Shown here: one piece after another, positions 32,967 through 41,288 of the stretch
How positions within the stretch are numbered: position 1 is the first letter of the stretch
How the letters are laid out: the number at the start of each line of letters is the position of its first letter
Assembly (NCBI GenBank): GCA_900758475.1
Contig: CAAERQ010000003.1
Location: forward strand, 1 to 64,000
Direction of reading: 5' to 3'
DNA: 64,000 nt
From: an uncultured Collinsella sp.
GTDB lineage: Bacteria > Actinomycetota > Coriobacteriia > Coriobacteriales > Coriobacteriaceae
Program-made: the position numbers and the translations under genes
The notes under the pieces: generated by a model
The model's database searches: none
What the model was told of the DNA's origin: nothing
Seen by the model: only the letters and a program-made list of their open reading frames with translations

Positions 32967-34061
32967 ATGGGTCTGATTCAAAAGAAGGACGAGAAGGACG
33001 AGATCGACGGCATTCAGATCATCGAGCGCGGCGAAGGCCCCGACGGTGACGAGGACGAGAAGATCGACCTGGTCGCCGGTACGTCTGCCGAGCACATTGC
33101 TGCCGGTACGACGGCCGAGGAGGAGGACGCCCGTCTGGAGGCTCAGGTTGCCGCGGATGCCGCTGACGAGAATCTGATGCCCGAGGCCCAGGATGAGGAC
33201 GACGATATCCTGGGTTCCGATGAAGACGATCGCGTATCCAAGCACAAGAAGACGATGATCGCCGCCTTTGTGGTTGCAATCGTGATCGCTGCGGTGGTCG
33301 GCTTCTTTATCGGCAATGGCGGCTTTGGCGGCAAGGGTGTCGGCTCGGCGACCCTGACCGAGGACCAGCTCGATTCGACCGTGGCAAGCTATAGCTACAA
33401 CGGCAAGAAGAGTGATATCACCGCGCGCGAGGCCATCGAGAGCCAGTACAGCCTCGATACCGTCAAGGATAGTGATGGCAACTACACCGCTCCTTCTGCC
33501 GACGTCATCCTGTCCTACGTGCGCAACAAGATCCTGCTCGATGCCGCCGAGGACGAGGGCATTACTGTCTCTTCCAAGGAGATGAAGAAGTACGCCGAGG
33601 ATTCCATCGGCACTTCTGACTACAAGACCATGGCCACGCAGTATGGCGTGTCCAAGGACCAGGCCAAGCAGATCGTCCGCCAGTCCGCGACGCTGCAGAA
33701 GCTCTACAAGAAGAAGGTGGGCGATAGCTCCGCAAGCACGCCGACCGCTCCGACCGAGCCTTCTGACGGCAATGAGGACACCGCGAGCAAGGATTACGCC
33801 GACTATATCATCAACCTTGCCGGCGACGAGTGGGATAGCTCAAAGGGCACTTGGAAGGACGCCGACGGTACCTATGCTAAGGCATTTGCCGACGATGCCT
33901 TTACGGCCGATAGCGCTACCTATAAGCAGGCCATGACCGCCTACTACACTGCTTATCAGCAGTATTCCTCGCAGGCTTCGAGCGCTAGCTCCAAGTGGAC
34001 CGAGTATGCTAACGGCCTCTACGCCAAGGCCAACATCAGCATCTACGGCCTGTTTGCGTAA
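32967..34061 (+). CDS. Single-pass membrane protein with SurA/trigger-factor-like domain
   Basis: A 364-aa protein. Residues 1-90 are very acidic and probably cytoplasmic. One membrane helix follows (MIAAFVVAIVIAAVVGFFIG, about residues 93-112). The extracytoplasmic part resembles the N-terminal chaperone module of SurA/PrsA: SADVILSYVRNKILLDAAEDEGITVSSKEM and YGVSKDQAKQIVRQSATLQKLYKK (in fragments). No PPIase domain is present. The C-terminus is Ser/Thr/Tyr-rich. AAGGAG precedes the ATG. A role in folding exported proteins is inferred only from this resemblance. Confidence 0.75.
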   Translation: MGLIQKKDEKDEIDGIQIIERGEGPDGDEDEKIDLVAGTSAEHIAAGTTAEEEDARLEAQVAADAADENLMPEAQDEDDDILGSDEDDRVSKHKKTMIAAFVVAIVIAAVVGFFIGNGGFGGKGVGSATLTEDQLDSTVASYSYNGKKSDITAREAIESQYSLDTVKDSDGNYTAPSADVILSYVRNKILLDAAEDEGITVSSKEMKKYAEDSIGTSDYKTMATQYGVSKDQAKQIVRQSATLQKLYKKKVGDSSASTPTAPTEPSDGNEDTASKDYADYIINLAGDEWDSSKGTWKDADGTYAKAFADDAFTADSATYKQAMTAYYTAYQQYSSQASSASSKWTEYANGLYAKANISIYGLFA

Positions 34062-34103
34062 AGAGTCGCACGGCTCATCGAGCATCTAGCCGATAGACAG
34101 CAG

Positions 34104-34142
34104 AAAGTCCGCCAGTACGGAAGTCGTTCTGGCGGACTTTTT
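34104..34142 (+). terminator. Terminator after the SurA-like gene
   Basis: AAAGTCCGCCAG pairs with CTGGCGGACTTTTT. It may also act on the convergent XRE gene. Confidence 0.88.
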
Positions 34143-34175
34143 GCGTTGAGGGCGTGATTGGCGGCTTAATTATGG

Positions 34176-34415
34176 CTATTCATCTTTAAGTCCAAAAAGG
34201 CTATCGGCTTCATCGTCGGATATATATTCCAGTACATCGCCCGGTTGGCAGTCGAGTGCCCGACATATCGCGTCAAGAGTTGAAAAACGTATGGCAGAAA
34301 CCTTGCCCGTCTTAATGCGTGACATATTGACCTGGGAGATGCCCACGCGTTCCGCAAGCTCTTTGGATGAGATCTTGCGTTCGGCGAGCATGCGGTCGAG
34401 CCGCAGAATGATCAT
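34176..34415 (-). CDS. XRE-family regulator (YozG-like)
   Basis: A 79-aa protein that is essentially one helix-turn-helix: MIILRLDRMLAERKISSKEL, then VGISQVNMSRIKTGKVSAIRF and LDAICRALDCQPGDVLEY. This short Cro/CI type is usually paired with a DUF2975 membrane protein, as here, where the start is ten bases after the partner's stop. CTAGGGGG is upstream. Probably an autoregulator of the two-gene operon. Confidence 0.88.
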   Translation of the reverse strand: MIILRLDRMLAERKISSKELAERVGISQVNMSRIKTGKVSAIRFSTLDAICRALDCQPGDVLEYISDDEADSLFGLKDE

Positions 34416-34424
34416 GGATTCCCC

Positions 34425-35063
34425 CTAGAGCAACTCGTCATCTTGTTTTTGCAGGATACACCCGTAGCGGAAGATGCTGGCAATCAGGATAATAATCAGG
34501 CCTGCAAAGAGCATAGAGGGCTCGAACAGCTGGCCGCCGAAGGCATCTGTAAAGCTGCCGCCAAATCCCGAAAGCATCAATCCCGTGACTATGGCACCAA
34601 GGAGTCTCACGGCAGCGCCGCCGATAAGGAACAAAAGCCCAACTCGATGTAGCATACGGCTGCATTCAAGGTCAAAGGGCCTGCCCGCCTTTTCAATGAT
34701 GGAGAAAAGCTTGTATGCGCTCAGTGCGATAGCGAGCGCGAGGAATGTCATCATGACGCTCCCCATGGCGGTGTGACCGTCGTGCGCGATGAGCATAAGT
34801 GGGGTCTGTGCATTGGCACCGACGAGAGCGAGGCACGGTCCTTCGCCGGCTTGAAGTTCTACGGATTGGAGACAGAATCCTTGGGAGAGACTGGGCAATA
34901 TGAGTAGAAGGTCGATTGCAATGACTGCGAAGAGTCCCAGAGCGAGTGCCGCAGTGGCGCAGATTGTGGCCCATTTGCAGATGCGGGTGAGCCTCCTCAG
35001 CTCGGCTATCGTCTGTTCGCGGCTGATGGTTTCATTCGATATAGATGCGTTTCGGTGGACCAT
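34425..35063 (-). CDS. DUF2975 family membrane protein
   Basis: A 212-aa protein with four hydrophobic segments (ICATAALALGLFAVIAIDLL; MTFLALAIALSAYKLF; VGLLFLIGGAAVRLLGAIV; LFAGLIIILIASIFRYG). The spacing and the following YozG-like XRE gene are typical of the DUF2975 family, whose role is unknown. The ATG at 35063 has GGAGGGG six bases upstream and is preferred to the longer frame from 35102. The two cysteines in the large outside loop (GFCLQ, GPCLAL) could form a disulfide. Confidence 0.82.
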   Translation of the reverse strand: MVHRNASISNETISREQTIAELRRLTRICKWATICATAALALGLFAVIAIDLLLILPSLSQGFCLQSVELQAGEGPCLALVGANAQTPLMLIAHDGHTAMGSVMMTFLALAIALSAYKLFSIIEKAGRPFDLECSRMLHRVGLLFLIGGAAVRLLGAIVTGLMLSGFGGSFTDAFGGQLFEPSMLFAGLIIILIASIFRYGCILQKQDDELL

Positions 35064-35313
35064 AACCCCTCCAATCGGCGTTTTGGATGATACTTGTATC
35101 ATATCAAAATTAACGATAAACGATAAATAATTACGTATACTGAGTAAGTAATGATTGAAAACGATTAGCGTGAGCTATTAGCTCATTTTGGATGCCGGAG
35201 TTTGGCGTTCGGGGGATGGGGACAAATGCCAAAAACTTCCCGTGATCGCGCAAGCGCTCCATCGCGCTTCCCTAATTCATCTGGGAAAACAACTGCAAAC
35301 GATTGCAAGTAAC

Positions 35314-35343
35314 CGGTGAACGGTCGAAAACTACCGTTCACCG
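35314..35343. promoter_or_regulatory. Inverted pair of CGGTRARCGGT motifs upstream of the amino-sugar PTS
   Basis: CGGTGAACGGT (35314-35324) and ACCGTTCACCG (35333-35343) are a perfect 11-bp inverted repeat with an 8-bp spacer. The same 11-mer recurs before the other sugar loci (51377, 57796-57827, 62741-62772). Confidence 0.7.
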
Positions 35344-35531
35344 ATAATCTCAAAACTGGTTCTAACTGGTATTAAGTCAAAAAGACCAATTCACATATCT
35401 TAACAATGACCTGCAATTTTTCTTCACGCTATTTTTAGCCGCCCTGCGTTGTTTAGACACAGGAAAAGATCCGATCTTTTGCCAAAACATTTCGAAACGG
35501 TCTCAAAACCGCAGGTAGAAGTGTTAACGAC

Positions 35532-35563
35532 CGGTAAACGGTCGATTTATCACCGTGAGCGGT
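35532..35563. promoter_or_regulatory. Direct pair of CGGTRARCGGT motifs, 21-bp period
   Basis: CGGTAAACGGT (35532) and CCGTGAGCGGT (35553) begin exactly 21 bp apart. A weaker inverted copy, CGTTTTACCG, follows at 35571. A TATAGT (35615-35620) that could be the -10 of the PTS operon promoter lies 50 bp downstream. The 703-bp gap from 35064 to 35766 holds no gene, only these sites, the GntR-type operator and a leader hairpin. Confidence 0.68.
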
Positions 35564-35637
35564 GCAAAAACGTTTTACCGTATGAATCAACGAAAGCGAC
35601 CTCTTCTGGGGTGATATAGTGACAACAACACGTCACG

Positions 35638-35649
35638 TGGTTACTACCA
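35638..35649. promoter_or_regulatory. GntR-type operator before the PTS operon
   Basis: TGGTTACTACCA is an inverted repeat (TGGT-N4-ACCA). The identical 12-mer lies before agaS at 39931-39942, directly after the gntR gene. The half-sites resemble those of NagR/DasR-type amino-sugar repressors (TGGT...ACCA). It is placed just after a possible -10 (35615-35620), so binding would block transcription. Confidence 0.7.
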
Positions 35650-35713
35650 GTTTAGAAACCACTGGTCTTCAAAGAACGCTTTCTAAGAAGCTTTAAGGGC
35701 GAGCGCCCGCTGG

Positions 35714-35756
35714 CTTCCGAAAATCATCGGACTCAGATTGTACACACCTTCGGAAG
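35714..35756 (+). promoter_or_regulatory. Leader hairpin overlapping the PTS IIA ribosome binding site
   Basis: CTTCCGAA (35714-35721) pairs with TTCGGAAG (35749-35756). The right arm includes most of GGAAGGG, the ribosome binding site eight bases before the IIA start. This may limit translation of the first PTS gene. Confidence 0.45.
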
Positions 35757-35766
35757 GGAAATTTGA

Positions 35767-36210
35767 ATGGTTGGCTTTATTCTTACCGGTCATGGACAGT
35801 TCGCACCCGGCCTTGCAAGCGCTATCGCTATGGTTGCCGGCGACCAGCCTGCTTTTACCGTCGTTCCTTTTGAGGGCGACCAGGCTGCTTCCTACGGTGA
35901 GGATCTCCGCGCCGCTATTACCGCCATGCGCGAGGAGTGCGATGGCGTGCTCGTCTTTACCGACCTGCTTGGCGGCACCCCGTTCAACCAGTCGATGATG
36001 ATTGCCCAGGATGTCGACAATGTCGAGGTTCTGACCGGCACTAACCTTCCCATGGTTATTGAGCTTCTGTTCCTCCGCGGCAACGCCACGCTCGCCGAGC
36101 TTGGCGAGCAGGCCGTGACCGTTGGCCAGACGGGCATCACCGCCCAGACGGTCGCATCCGTTGCCGACTCCGAGGAAGAGGATATCTTCGGCGACGAGGA
36201 CGGCATCTAA
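35767..36210 (+). CDS. PTS mannose-family EIIA component
   Basis: A 147-aa cytoplasmic phosphocarrier. It accepts phosphate from HPr on His9 (FILTGHGQFAPGL) and passes it to EIIB. The family sequences FVFTDLLGGTPFNQS-like (VLVFTDLLGGTPFNQSM) and TGTNLPMVIELL are present, and the length is typical of single-domain EIIA-Man/Aga. An acidic tail (DSEEEDIFGDEDGI) ends the protein. Its stop overlaps the YajC start (TAATG). First gene of IIA-yajC-IIB-IIC-IID. With NagA and AgaS encoded next door, N-acetylgalactosamine is the likely sugar. Confidence 0.93.
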   Translation: MVGFILTGHGQFAPGLASAIAMVAGDQPAFTVVPFEGDQAASYGEDLRAAITAMREECDGVLVFTDLLGGTPFNQSMMIAQDVDNVEVLTGTNLPMVIELLFLRGNATLAELGEQAVTVGQTGITAQTVASVADSEEEDIFGDEDGI

Positions 36211-36491
36211 TGGCCGATTTCGGAGCTAACGTCCTGAGCTCCTCGGTCGCCCTTTTAGGCCTGCTCGCCATCATGGGCTTGATTTACACCATCTGGTCGC
36301 AAATCAACATGAAGAAGAAGCAAAAGTACTTCAAGGAGCTGCACACCGAGCTCAAGCCGGGTCAGGAGGTTCTTTTCGCCGGCGGTATCTACGGAACCGT
36401 CAAAGGCATCGAAGGCGAGAAGGTCCAGATCAAAGTCCGATCCGGAGCCGTCGTAGATGTTTCGCGTTACGCGATTCAGGAGATCAAGTAA
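36210..36491 (+). CDS. yajC: YajC-like protein inside the PTS operon
   Basis: A 93-aa single-pass membrane protein of the YajC family: membrane helix VALLGLLAIMGLIYTIW, basic hinge NMKKKQKYFKELHTELKPGQ, and the beta domain EVLFAGGIYGTVKGIEGEKV. YajC normally accompanies SecDF in protein export, but this copy is translationally coupled to PTS EIIA and followed 36 bases later by EIIB. Similar yajC placement is known in mannose-family PTS operons of streptococci for glycosaminoglycan sugars. Its job there is unclear; stabilising the IIC/IID membrane complex is a guess. Confidence 0.88.
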   Translation: MADFGANVLSSSVALLGLLAIMGLIYTIWSQINMKKKQKYFKELHTELKPGQEVLFAGGIYGTVKGIEGEKVQIKVRSGAVVDVSRYAIQEIK

Positions 36492-36527
36492 CTGTCGTCA
36501 GCAAATAACGAAAGGAAGCTGATCAAC

Positions 36528-37010
36528 ATGGCAGAACCCAACATTCTTCTTACCCGCATCGATAACCGACTGGTTCATGGTCAGGTTGCCACCCAGTGGA
36601 ACTCCACCCTGGGCTCCAACCTCATCCTCGTCGCCAACGACGACGTGGCGACCAACACCATGCGCCAGAACCTCATGAAGATGGCCGCTCCCGCCGGCGT
36701 CGCTACGCGTTTCTTCTCTCTGCAGAAGACCATCGACGTCATTGGCAAGGCGAGCCCGCGCCAGAAGATCTTCATCGTGGCCGAAACACCGGAAGACGTG
36801 CTTACGCTCGTCAAGGGCGGTGTGCCTATAAAGAAGGTAAACATCGGCAACATGCACATGTCGGAAGGAAAGCGCCAAGTCGCCACCTCCGTCGCAGTTA
36901 ACGACGAGGATGTCGCTGCGTTTAAAGAGCTGCAGGAATTGGGGGTGGAGTTGGAGATCAGGCGCGTTCCGAGCACGCCTGTTGAGGACACGAGCAAGCT
37001 CTTCTCGTAA
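36528..37010 (+). CDS. PTS mannose-family EIIB component
   Basis: A 160-aa cytoplasmic component that receives phosphate from EIIA on His17, visible in LTRIDNRLVHGQVATQW, and transfers it to the incoming sugar. The full IIB-Man fold is present (LILVANDDVATN; KGGVPIKKVNIGNMHMSEGK). A close paralogue lacking this His is at 46314-46796. AAAGGAAG precedes the ATG. Part of the PTS operon; IIC starts 90 bp later. Confidence 0.93.
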   Translation: MAEPNILLTRIDNRLVHGQVATQWNSTLGSNLILVANDDVATNTMRQNLMKMAAPAGVATRFFSLQKTIDVIGKASPRQKIFIVAETPEDVLTLVKGGVPIKKVNIGNMHMSEGKRQVATSVAVNDEDVAAFKELQELGVELEIRRVPSTPVEDTSKLFS

Positions 37011-37100
37011 TCCTCATGATCCACGTTGTCAGGAATGAAACCCTGACATTCTGTACGTGAAATCCAAAGTGCGTACATTCATTTTGAAAGGAGGAGCAAG

Positions 37101-37901
37101 ATGGAATACTCGATCATCCAGATCGCTCTGGTCTTCGTCGTCACGTTCATCGCGGCAATCGACCAGTTTGACTTCCTCGAGTCTCTCTATCAGCCCATCG
37201 TCACCGGCGCCGTCATCGGTCTTATCCTTGGCGACCTCAACACCGGTCTTCTCGTGGGTGGTACTTATCAGCTCATGACGATCGGCAACATGCCGATCGG
37301 AGGCGCTCAGCCGCCTAACGCCGTCATTGGCGGCATCATGGCAGCCATTCTCGCTATCGCTACGGGTCTCGAGCCCAACGCGGCAGTCGGCCTTGCCATT
37401 CCGTTCGCCCTGCTTGGTCAGCTCGGCGTTACCCTGGTCTTCACGCTTATGTCCCCGCTTATGTCCACGGCCGATAACATGGCTCATAACGCGGACACCA
37501 AGGGCATCGAGCGCCTGAACTACTTCGCCATGGCTCTGCTCGGCCTGATCTTCGCTGTCGTCGTCACCCTGTTCTTCATCGCTGGCGCTACCATTGGTCA
37601 GACCATCGCTTCCGCCATCCCGACTTGGCTGCAGACCGGTCTGTCCGCTGCAGGCGGCATGATGCGCTTCGTCGGCTTCGCCGTCCTGCTCAAGGTTATG
37701 ATGAACCGCGATATGTGGGGCTTCTTCCTCATGGGCTTTGGCCTCGCGCTCATCACCGTTGCCAACGATTCTCTGGCAACCCCTGCTCTGCTCATCCTCG
37801 CTCTCATCGGCTTCGGCATCGCTTTCTGGGACTTCCAGCAGCAGACCGAGCTGAAGGGTGCAGCTGTTTCTGACGGAGGTGACTTCGAAGATGGCATCTA
37901 A
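37101..37901 (+). CDS. PTS mannose-family EIIC permease
   Basis: A 266-aa membrane channel subunit working with IID. It has the family patterns IDQFDFLESLYQPIVTG, GLLVGGTYQLMTIGNMPIGG and AGGMMRFVGFAVLLKVMM, with seven or eight hydrophobic segments. The length is typical. AAAGGAGGAG lies before the ATG. Its last 11 bases overlap the IID start, so the two are coupled. Confidence 0.93.
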   Translation: MEYSIIQIALVFVVTFIAAIDQFDFLESLYQPIVTGAVIGLILGDLNTGLLVGGTYQLMTIGNMPIGGAQPPNAVIGGIMAAILAIATGLEPNAAVGLAIPFALLGQLGVTLVFTLMSPLMSTADNMAHNADTKGIERLNYFAMALLGLIFAVVVTLFFIAGATIGQTIASAIPTWLQTGLSAAGGMMRFVGFAVLLKVMMNRDMWGFFLMGFGLALITVANDSLATPALLILALIGFGIAFWDFQQQTELKGAAVSDGGDFEDGI

Positions 37902-38973
37902 TGAGTATGTAATCCCGGAGCACTACGAGGATCTCACTCCTGCTCCGCAGCTCGACCAGAAGACCCTCAACAAGATGGCTTGGCGCTCCTGCTTCCTGCA
38001 GGCCTCGTTCAACTACGAGCGTATGCAGGCCGCTGGCTGGCTCTACTCCATCATCCCCGGTCTGGAGAAGATCCACACCAACAAGAACGACCTCGCGGCT
38101 TCCATGAGCCACAACCTGGAGTTCTTCAACACCCACCCGTTCCTTGTCACCTTTGTTATGGGCATCGTGCTTTCGCTCGAGCAGAACAAGGTTGACATCC
38201 CCACGATCCGCGCCGTCCGCGTCGCCGCAATGGGCCCGCTCGGTGGTATCGGTGACGCTCTGTTCTGGCTGACGCTCGTGCCTATCACGGCCGGCATCAC
38301 CTCCAACATGGCCATCAACGGCAACGCCGCTGCACCGATCATCTTCCTGGTGATCTTCAACGTCGTCCAGTTCGCTCTGCGTTTCTGGCTCATGAACTGG
38401 TCCTACAAGCTTGGCACCAGCGCTATTGACGCTCTGACCGCCAACATGCAGGCCTTCACGCGTGCCGCTTCCATCATGGGCGTCTTCGTCGTCGGTTGCC
38501 TGGTCGTCACCATGGGTGGCACCCAGATCAACCTCCAGATCCCCAACGGCACCACCCGTGGCCTCTCCGCTACTACCGTGATCGTCTCCGAGAAGGAGGC
38601 CGAGAACTTCACCGGTATGGAGGGCATCGATACCGAGACTGCTGAGGCCGGTACCATCGCCATGACCGATGAGGACGGCAACGCCCTCACCGCTTCCGAT
38701 GCCGACGGCAACGCTGTCGAGTGCGGCGTCACCGATCTGGGCAACGGCATGGAGTCTGTTACCTACGGTACCGTCACCGAGGATCCGGTCAACTTCTCTG
38801 TTGCCGACACCCTCAACACCATCGTCCCGAAGCTCGTCCCGCTTATGCTTACGCTGCTGCTTTACTACATGTTCGCTAAGCACAGCTGGACCCCGACCAA
38901 GGGCATTCTGCTGCTCTTCGTCCTGGGCATCCTGGGCGCTGGCCCGCTTGGTCTCTGGCCGAGCATCTGGTAA
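37891..38973 (+). CDS. PTS mannose-family EIID permease with large insertion
   Basis: A 360-aa membrane subunit. The N-terminal part is canonical: LNKMAWRSCFLQASFNYERMQAAGW, HNLEFFNTHPFLVTFVMG and AAMGPLGGIGDALFWLT (in pieces). A segment at about residues 219-300 (TTVIVSEKEAENFTGMEG ... VTEDPVNFSVADTLN) is extra compared with usual EIIDs of about 275-300 aa; it is Asp/Glu/Thr-rich and probably extracellular. The protein ends with the last helices and PLGLWPSIW. The ATG at 37891 has GGAGG upstream inside the IIC gene. A terminator follows. Confidence 0.92.
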   Translation: MASNEYVIPEHYEDLTPAPQLDQKTLNKMAWRSCFLQASFNYERMQAAGWLYSIIPGLEKIHTNKNDLAASMSHNLEFFNTHPFLVTFVMGIVLSLEQNKVDIPTIRAVRVAAMGPLGGIGDALFWLTLVPITAGITSNMAINGNAAAPIIFLVIFNVVQFALRFWLMNWSYKLGTSAIDALTANMQAFTRAASIMGVFVVGCLVVTMGGTQINLQIPNGTTRGLSATTVIVSEKEAENFTGMEGIDTETAEAGTIAMTDEDGNALTASDADGNAVECGVTDLGNGMESVTYGTVTEDPVNFSVADTLNTIVPKLVPLMLTLLLYYMFAKHSWTPTKGILLLFVLGILGAGPLGLWPSIW

Positions 38974-39039
38974 GGCTCTAGCTTGAGGGGTGTGTCCCTA
39001 CGCGGCTCACACCCCGACCCCTTAAGCCATGTGTATGTT

Positions 39040-39076
39040 AAAAGCCGCGTGCTCGAAAGAGCGCGCGGCTTTTGTT
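39040..39076 (+). terminator. Terminator of the amino-sugar PTS operon
   Basis: AAAAGCCGCG pairs with CGCGGCTTTTG, with an inner CGTGCTC/GAGCGCG extension, ending in a T-rich tail. Confidence 0.9.
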
Positions 39077-39158
39077 TTCTTAATGATTCGGGTGTGGCAG
39101 ACAGATAATGCATAACACCCTAGGTAGTTAGCCGAATTCGAGCAAAAGGGAGGATAGG

Positions 39159-39890
39159 ATGGCGATCGGAGCGCGTAAGCAACCGCTGTACGATCAGCTG
39201 GTCGATATTCTGACCGAAAAGATTGACCATGAATATCGCGCCGGTGACATGATTCCTTCCGAGCGCGAACTTTCGGAGCGCTATGGTCTCTCGCGCACTA
39301 CGGTACGCCTGGCTCTGCAGGAACTGGAGCGTTTAGGACTGGTGGTTCGGCAGCACGGTCGCGGTACCTTTGTGACCGACCGTTCGGCAAAGGCAACCAA
39401 TCTTATGCAGTCCTACAGCTTTACCGAGCAGATGCGCGCGATGGGTCGCGACCCCGAGACCACGATTCTCGATTTTTGCGAGATGGAGGCCGATAAGAAT
39501 CTGGCTGAGCATATGGGATTGCGTATCGGTGATCGCATTTTTAAGCTCAAGCGTCTTCGTTCTGCCGACAACATGCCCATGATGGTCGAACGCAGCTATC
39601 TACCGGTTCGTCAATTTCTATCCCTAAAGCGACCACTGCTAGAGCGTAAGCCGCTTTACGATGTGATTGAGCAAGACTTTCAGCAAAAGATACGCGTGGC
39701 CGAAGAGGAGTTCTATGCGAGCATAGCCCGTCCCACCGATGCTCACCTTTTGGGAATTGTCGAGGGCTCGCCTGTGCTCGACTTGGTCAGGACTACGTAT
39801 AACGAGTCAAACGAGGTTGTGGAGTATACACTCTCGGTTGCTCGTGCCGATCAGTTTAAATACAAGGTTTACCACCAGCGCAGCAACTAG
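39159..39890 (+). CDS. GntR/UTRA regulator of the amino-sugar genes
   Basis: A 243-aa regulator: winged helix MIPSERELSERYGLSRTTVR, wing RQHGRGTFVTD, then a UTRA effector domain (LRSADNMPMMVERSYLPVRQF). It groups by architecture with NagR/DasR/YvoA, which sense glucosamine-6-P or GlcNAc-6-P. It stands between the PTS operon and agaS, and a TGGTTACTACCA palindrome follows 41 bp after its stop and also precedes the PTS operon, so it probably represses both in the absence of amino sugar. GGGAGGATAGG precedes the ATG. Confidence 0.9.
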   Translation: MAIGARKQPLYDQLVDILTEKIDHEYRAGDMIPSERELSERYGLSRTTVRLALQELERLGLVVRQHGRGTFVTDRSAKATNLMQSYSFTEQMRAMGRDPETTILDFCEMEADKNLAEHMGLRIGDRIFKLKRLRSADNMPMMVERSYLPVRQFLSLKRPLLERKPLYDVIEQDFQQKIRVAEEEFYASIARPTDAHLLGIVEGSPVLDLVRTTYNESNEVVEYTLSVARADQFKYKVYHQRSN

Positions 39891-39930
39891 TGTTTGCATC
39901 GTTTCCATATGGTGATTCTTTGCATTTAAC

Positions 39931-39965
39931 TGGTTACTACCAGATAACCAACCGAAGTGTATAAT
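39931..39965 (+). promoter_or_regulatory. Promoter and GntR-type operator before agaS
   Basis: TGGTTACTACCA (39931-39942) is identical to the site at 35638-35649. TATAAT at 39960-39965 is a perfect -10, so the operator covers the -35 region. The agaS ATG is 40 bp beyond. Confidence 0.72.
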
Positions 39966-40004
39966 TGCACGTCAGAGGATTACTTCTAGAGAGAGGTATT
40001 AGAA

Positions 40005-41171
40005 ATGTTCGAGAAGAGTGTCGAGGAGCTCACCGAGCTCGGCGCCCAGATCACCACGGCCGAGATTGCTCAGCAGCCCGAGCTTTGGCGCGATACGCTC
40101 AACATCTATCGCGAGAACAAGGAGGCCATCGAGGCCTTCCTGGCCGAGGCTCGCGCTATGGGCGAGGGTCGTCTGTCCGTTGTCTTCACCGGTGCCGGTA
40201 CGTCCGACTACGTTGGCGATACCTGCGCCCCGTACCTGCGTCACGCTGGCAACACTGATCTCTACGACTTTAAGCCCATCGCCACGACCGACATCGTGAG
40301 CGCCCCGCGCGACTTCCTGCGCGCCGAGGATCCCACGCTCGTGGTCTCCTTTGCCCGCTCTGGCAACAGCCCCGAGAGCCTTGCCGCCGTTGCCGTTGCC
40401 AAGGAGCTCGTCCACAACGTCAAGTTCCTCAACATCACCTGCGCACCCGAGGGCAAGCTTGCCGTCGAGTCTGCCGATGATCCCAATGCGCTGACGCTGC
40501 TCATTCCGCGCGCCAACGACAAGGGCTTCGCCATGACCGGTTCTTATTCCTGCATGACCCTGCTCTCCACCCTTATTTTCGACACTGCCTCTGACGAGCA
40601 GAAGGCCGAGTGGGTCGAGACGATTGCCAAGATGGGCGAGGAGGTCATCTCCCGTGAGCCTGAGATCGCCGATTACCTGGCTGGCGATTTCAACCGCGTG
40701 ACCTACTTGGGTTCTGGCTCCTTCGGTGGCCTTGCTCAGGAGAGCCAGCTCAAGATCCTCGAGCTCGCTCACGGTCTGGTCGCTACTTCCTACGACACCT
40801 CCATGGGCTATCGTCACGGACCTAAGTCCTTCGTCGACGATAAGACGCTCGTCTTCGTGTTCGTCAACAACGACGCCTACACCCGTCAGTACGACATCGA
40901 CATCCTCAACGAGATCGGTGGCGACGAGATCGCTCAGCACACCATCGCCGTTCAGCAGGAAGGTGCCACCGTCTATGAGGGTGAGTCCTTCACCTTTAAG
41001 GGCTACGAGGCACTTCCCGAGGGTTACCTTGCTCTGCCGTTCGTGATGTATGCCCAGGCTATCAGCCTGCTCAATTCCGTCCGCGTGGGCAACACGCCCG
41101 ATACGCCGAGCCCCACCGGCACGGTCAACCGCGTGGTTAAGGGCGTGACGATTCACCCCTTCACCGCTTAA
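40005..41171 (+). CDS. agaS: SIS-domain sugar-phosphate deaminase/isomerase, AgaS-like
   Basis: A 388-aa protein with two SIS domains, as in AgaS and the isomerase half of GlmS. Phosphosugar-binding sequences VVFTGAGTSDYVGDT and VVSFARSGNSPESLAAV are in the first domain, and TYLGSGSFGGLAQESQLKILE with GYRHGPKSF in the second. AgaS converts galactosamine-6-P to tagatose-6-P plus ammonia. The gene context (PTS, NagA, PfkB kinase) supports that over glucosamine-6-P use. GAGAGG precedes the ATG, and transcription starts behind a GntR operator. Confidence 0.9.
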   Translation: MFEKSVEELTELGAQITTAEIAQQPELWRDTLNIYRENKEAIEAFLAEARAMGEGRLSVVFTGAGTSDYVGDTCAPYLRHAGNTDLYDFKPIATTDIVSAPRDFLRAEDPTLVVSFARSGNSPESLAAVAVAKELVHNVKFLNITCAPEGKLAVESADDPNALTLLIPRANDKGFAMTGSYSCMTLLSTLIFDTASDEQKAEWVETIAKMGEEVISREPEIADYLAGDFNRVTYLGSGSFGGLAQESQLKILELAHGLVATSYDTSMGYRHGPKSFVDDKTLVFVFVNNDAYTRQYDIDILNEIGGDEIAQHTIAVQQEGATVYEGESFTFKGYEALPEGYLALPFVMYAQAISLLNSVRVGNTPDTPSPTGTVNRVVKGVTIHPFTA

Positions 41172-41187
41172 TCGCGTCCCCCTGTAA

Positions 41188-41226
41188 GGGCGCCCGTCCG
41201 CTCATAACGGCGGGCGGGCGCTTTTT
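41188..41226 (+). terminator. Terminator after agaS
   Basis: GCGCCCGTCCGC pairs with GGCGGGCGGGCGC, followed by five Ts. Confidence 0.88.
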
Positions 41227-41288
41227 GTTTTACGTGAGCTGGGTATAAGCATTACCACAGTCAACTGCTTTAGAAGCGAGGAGTGCAT

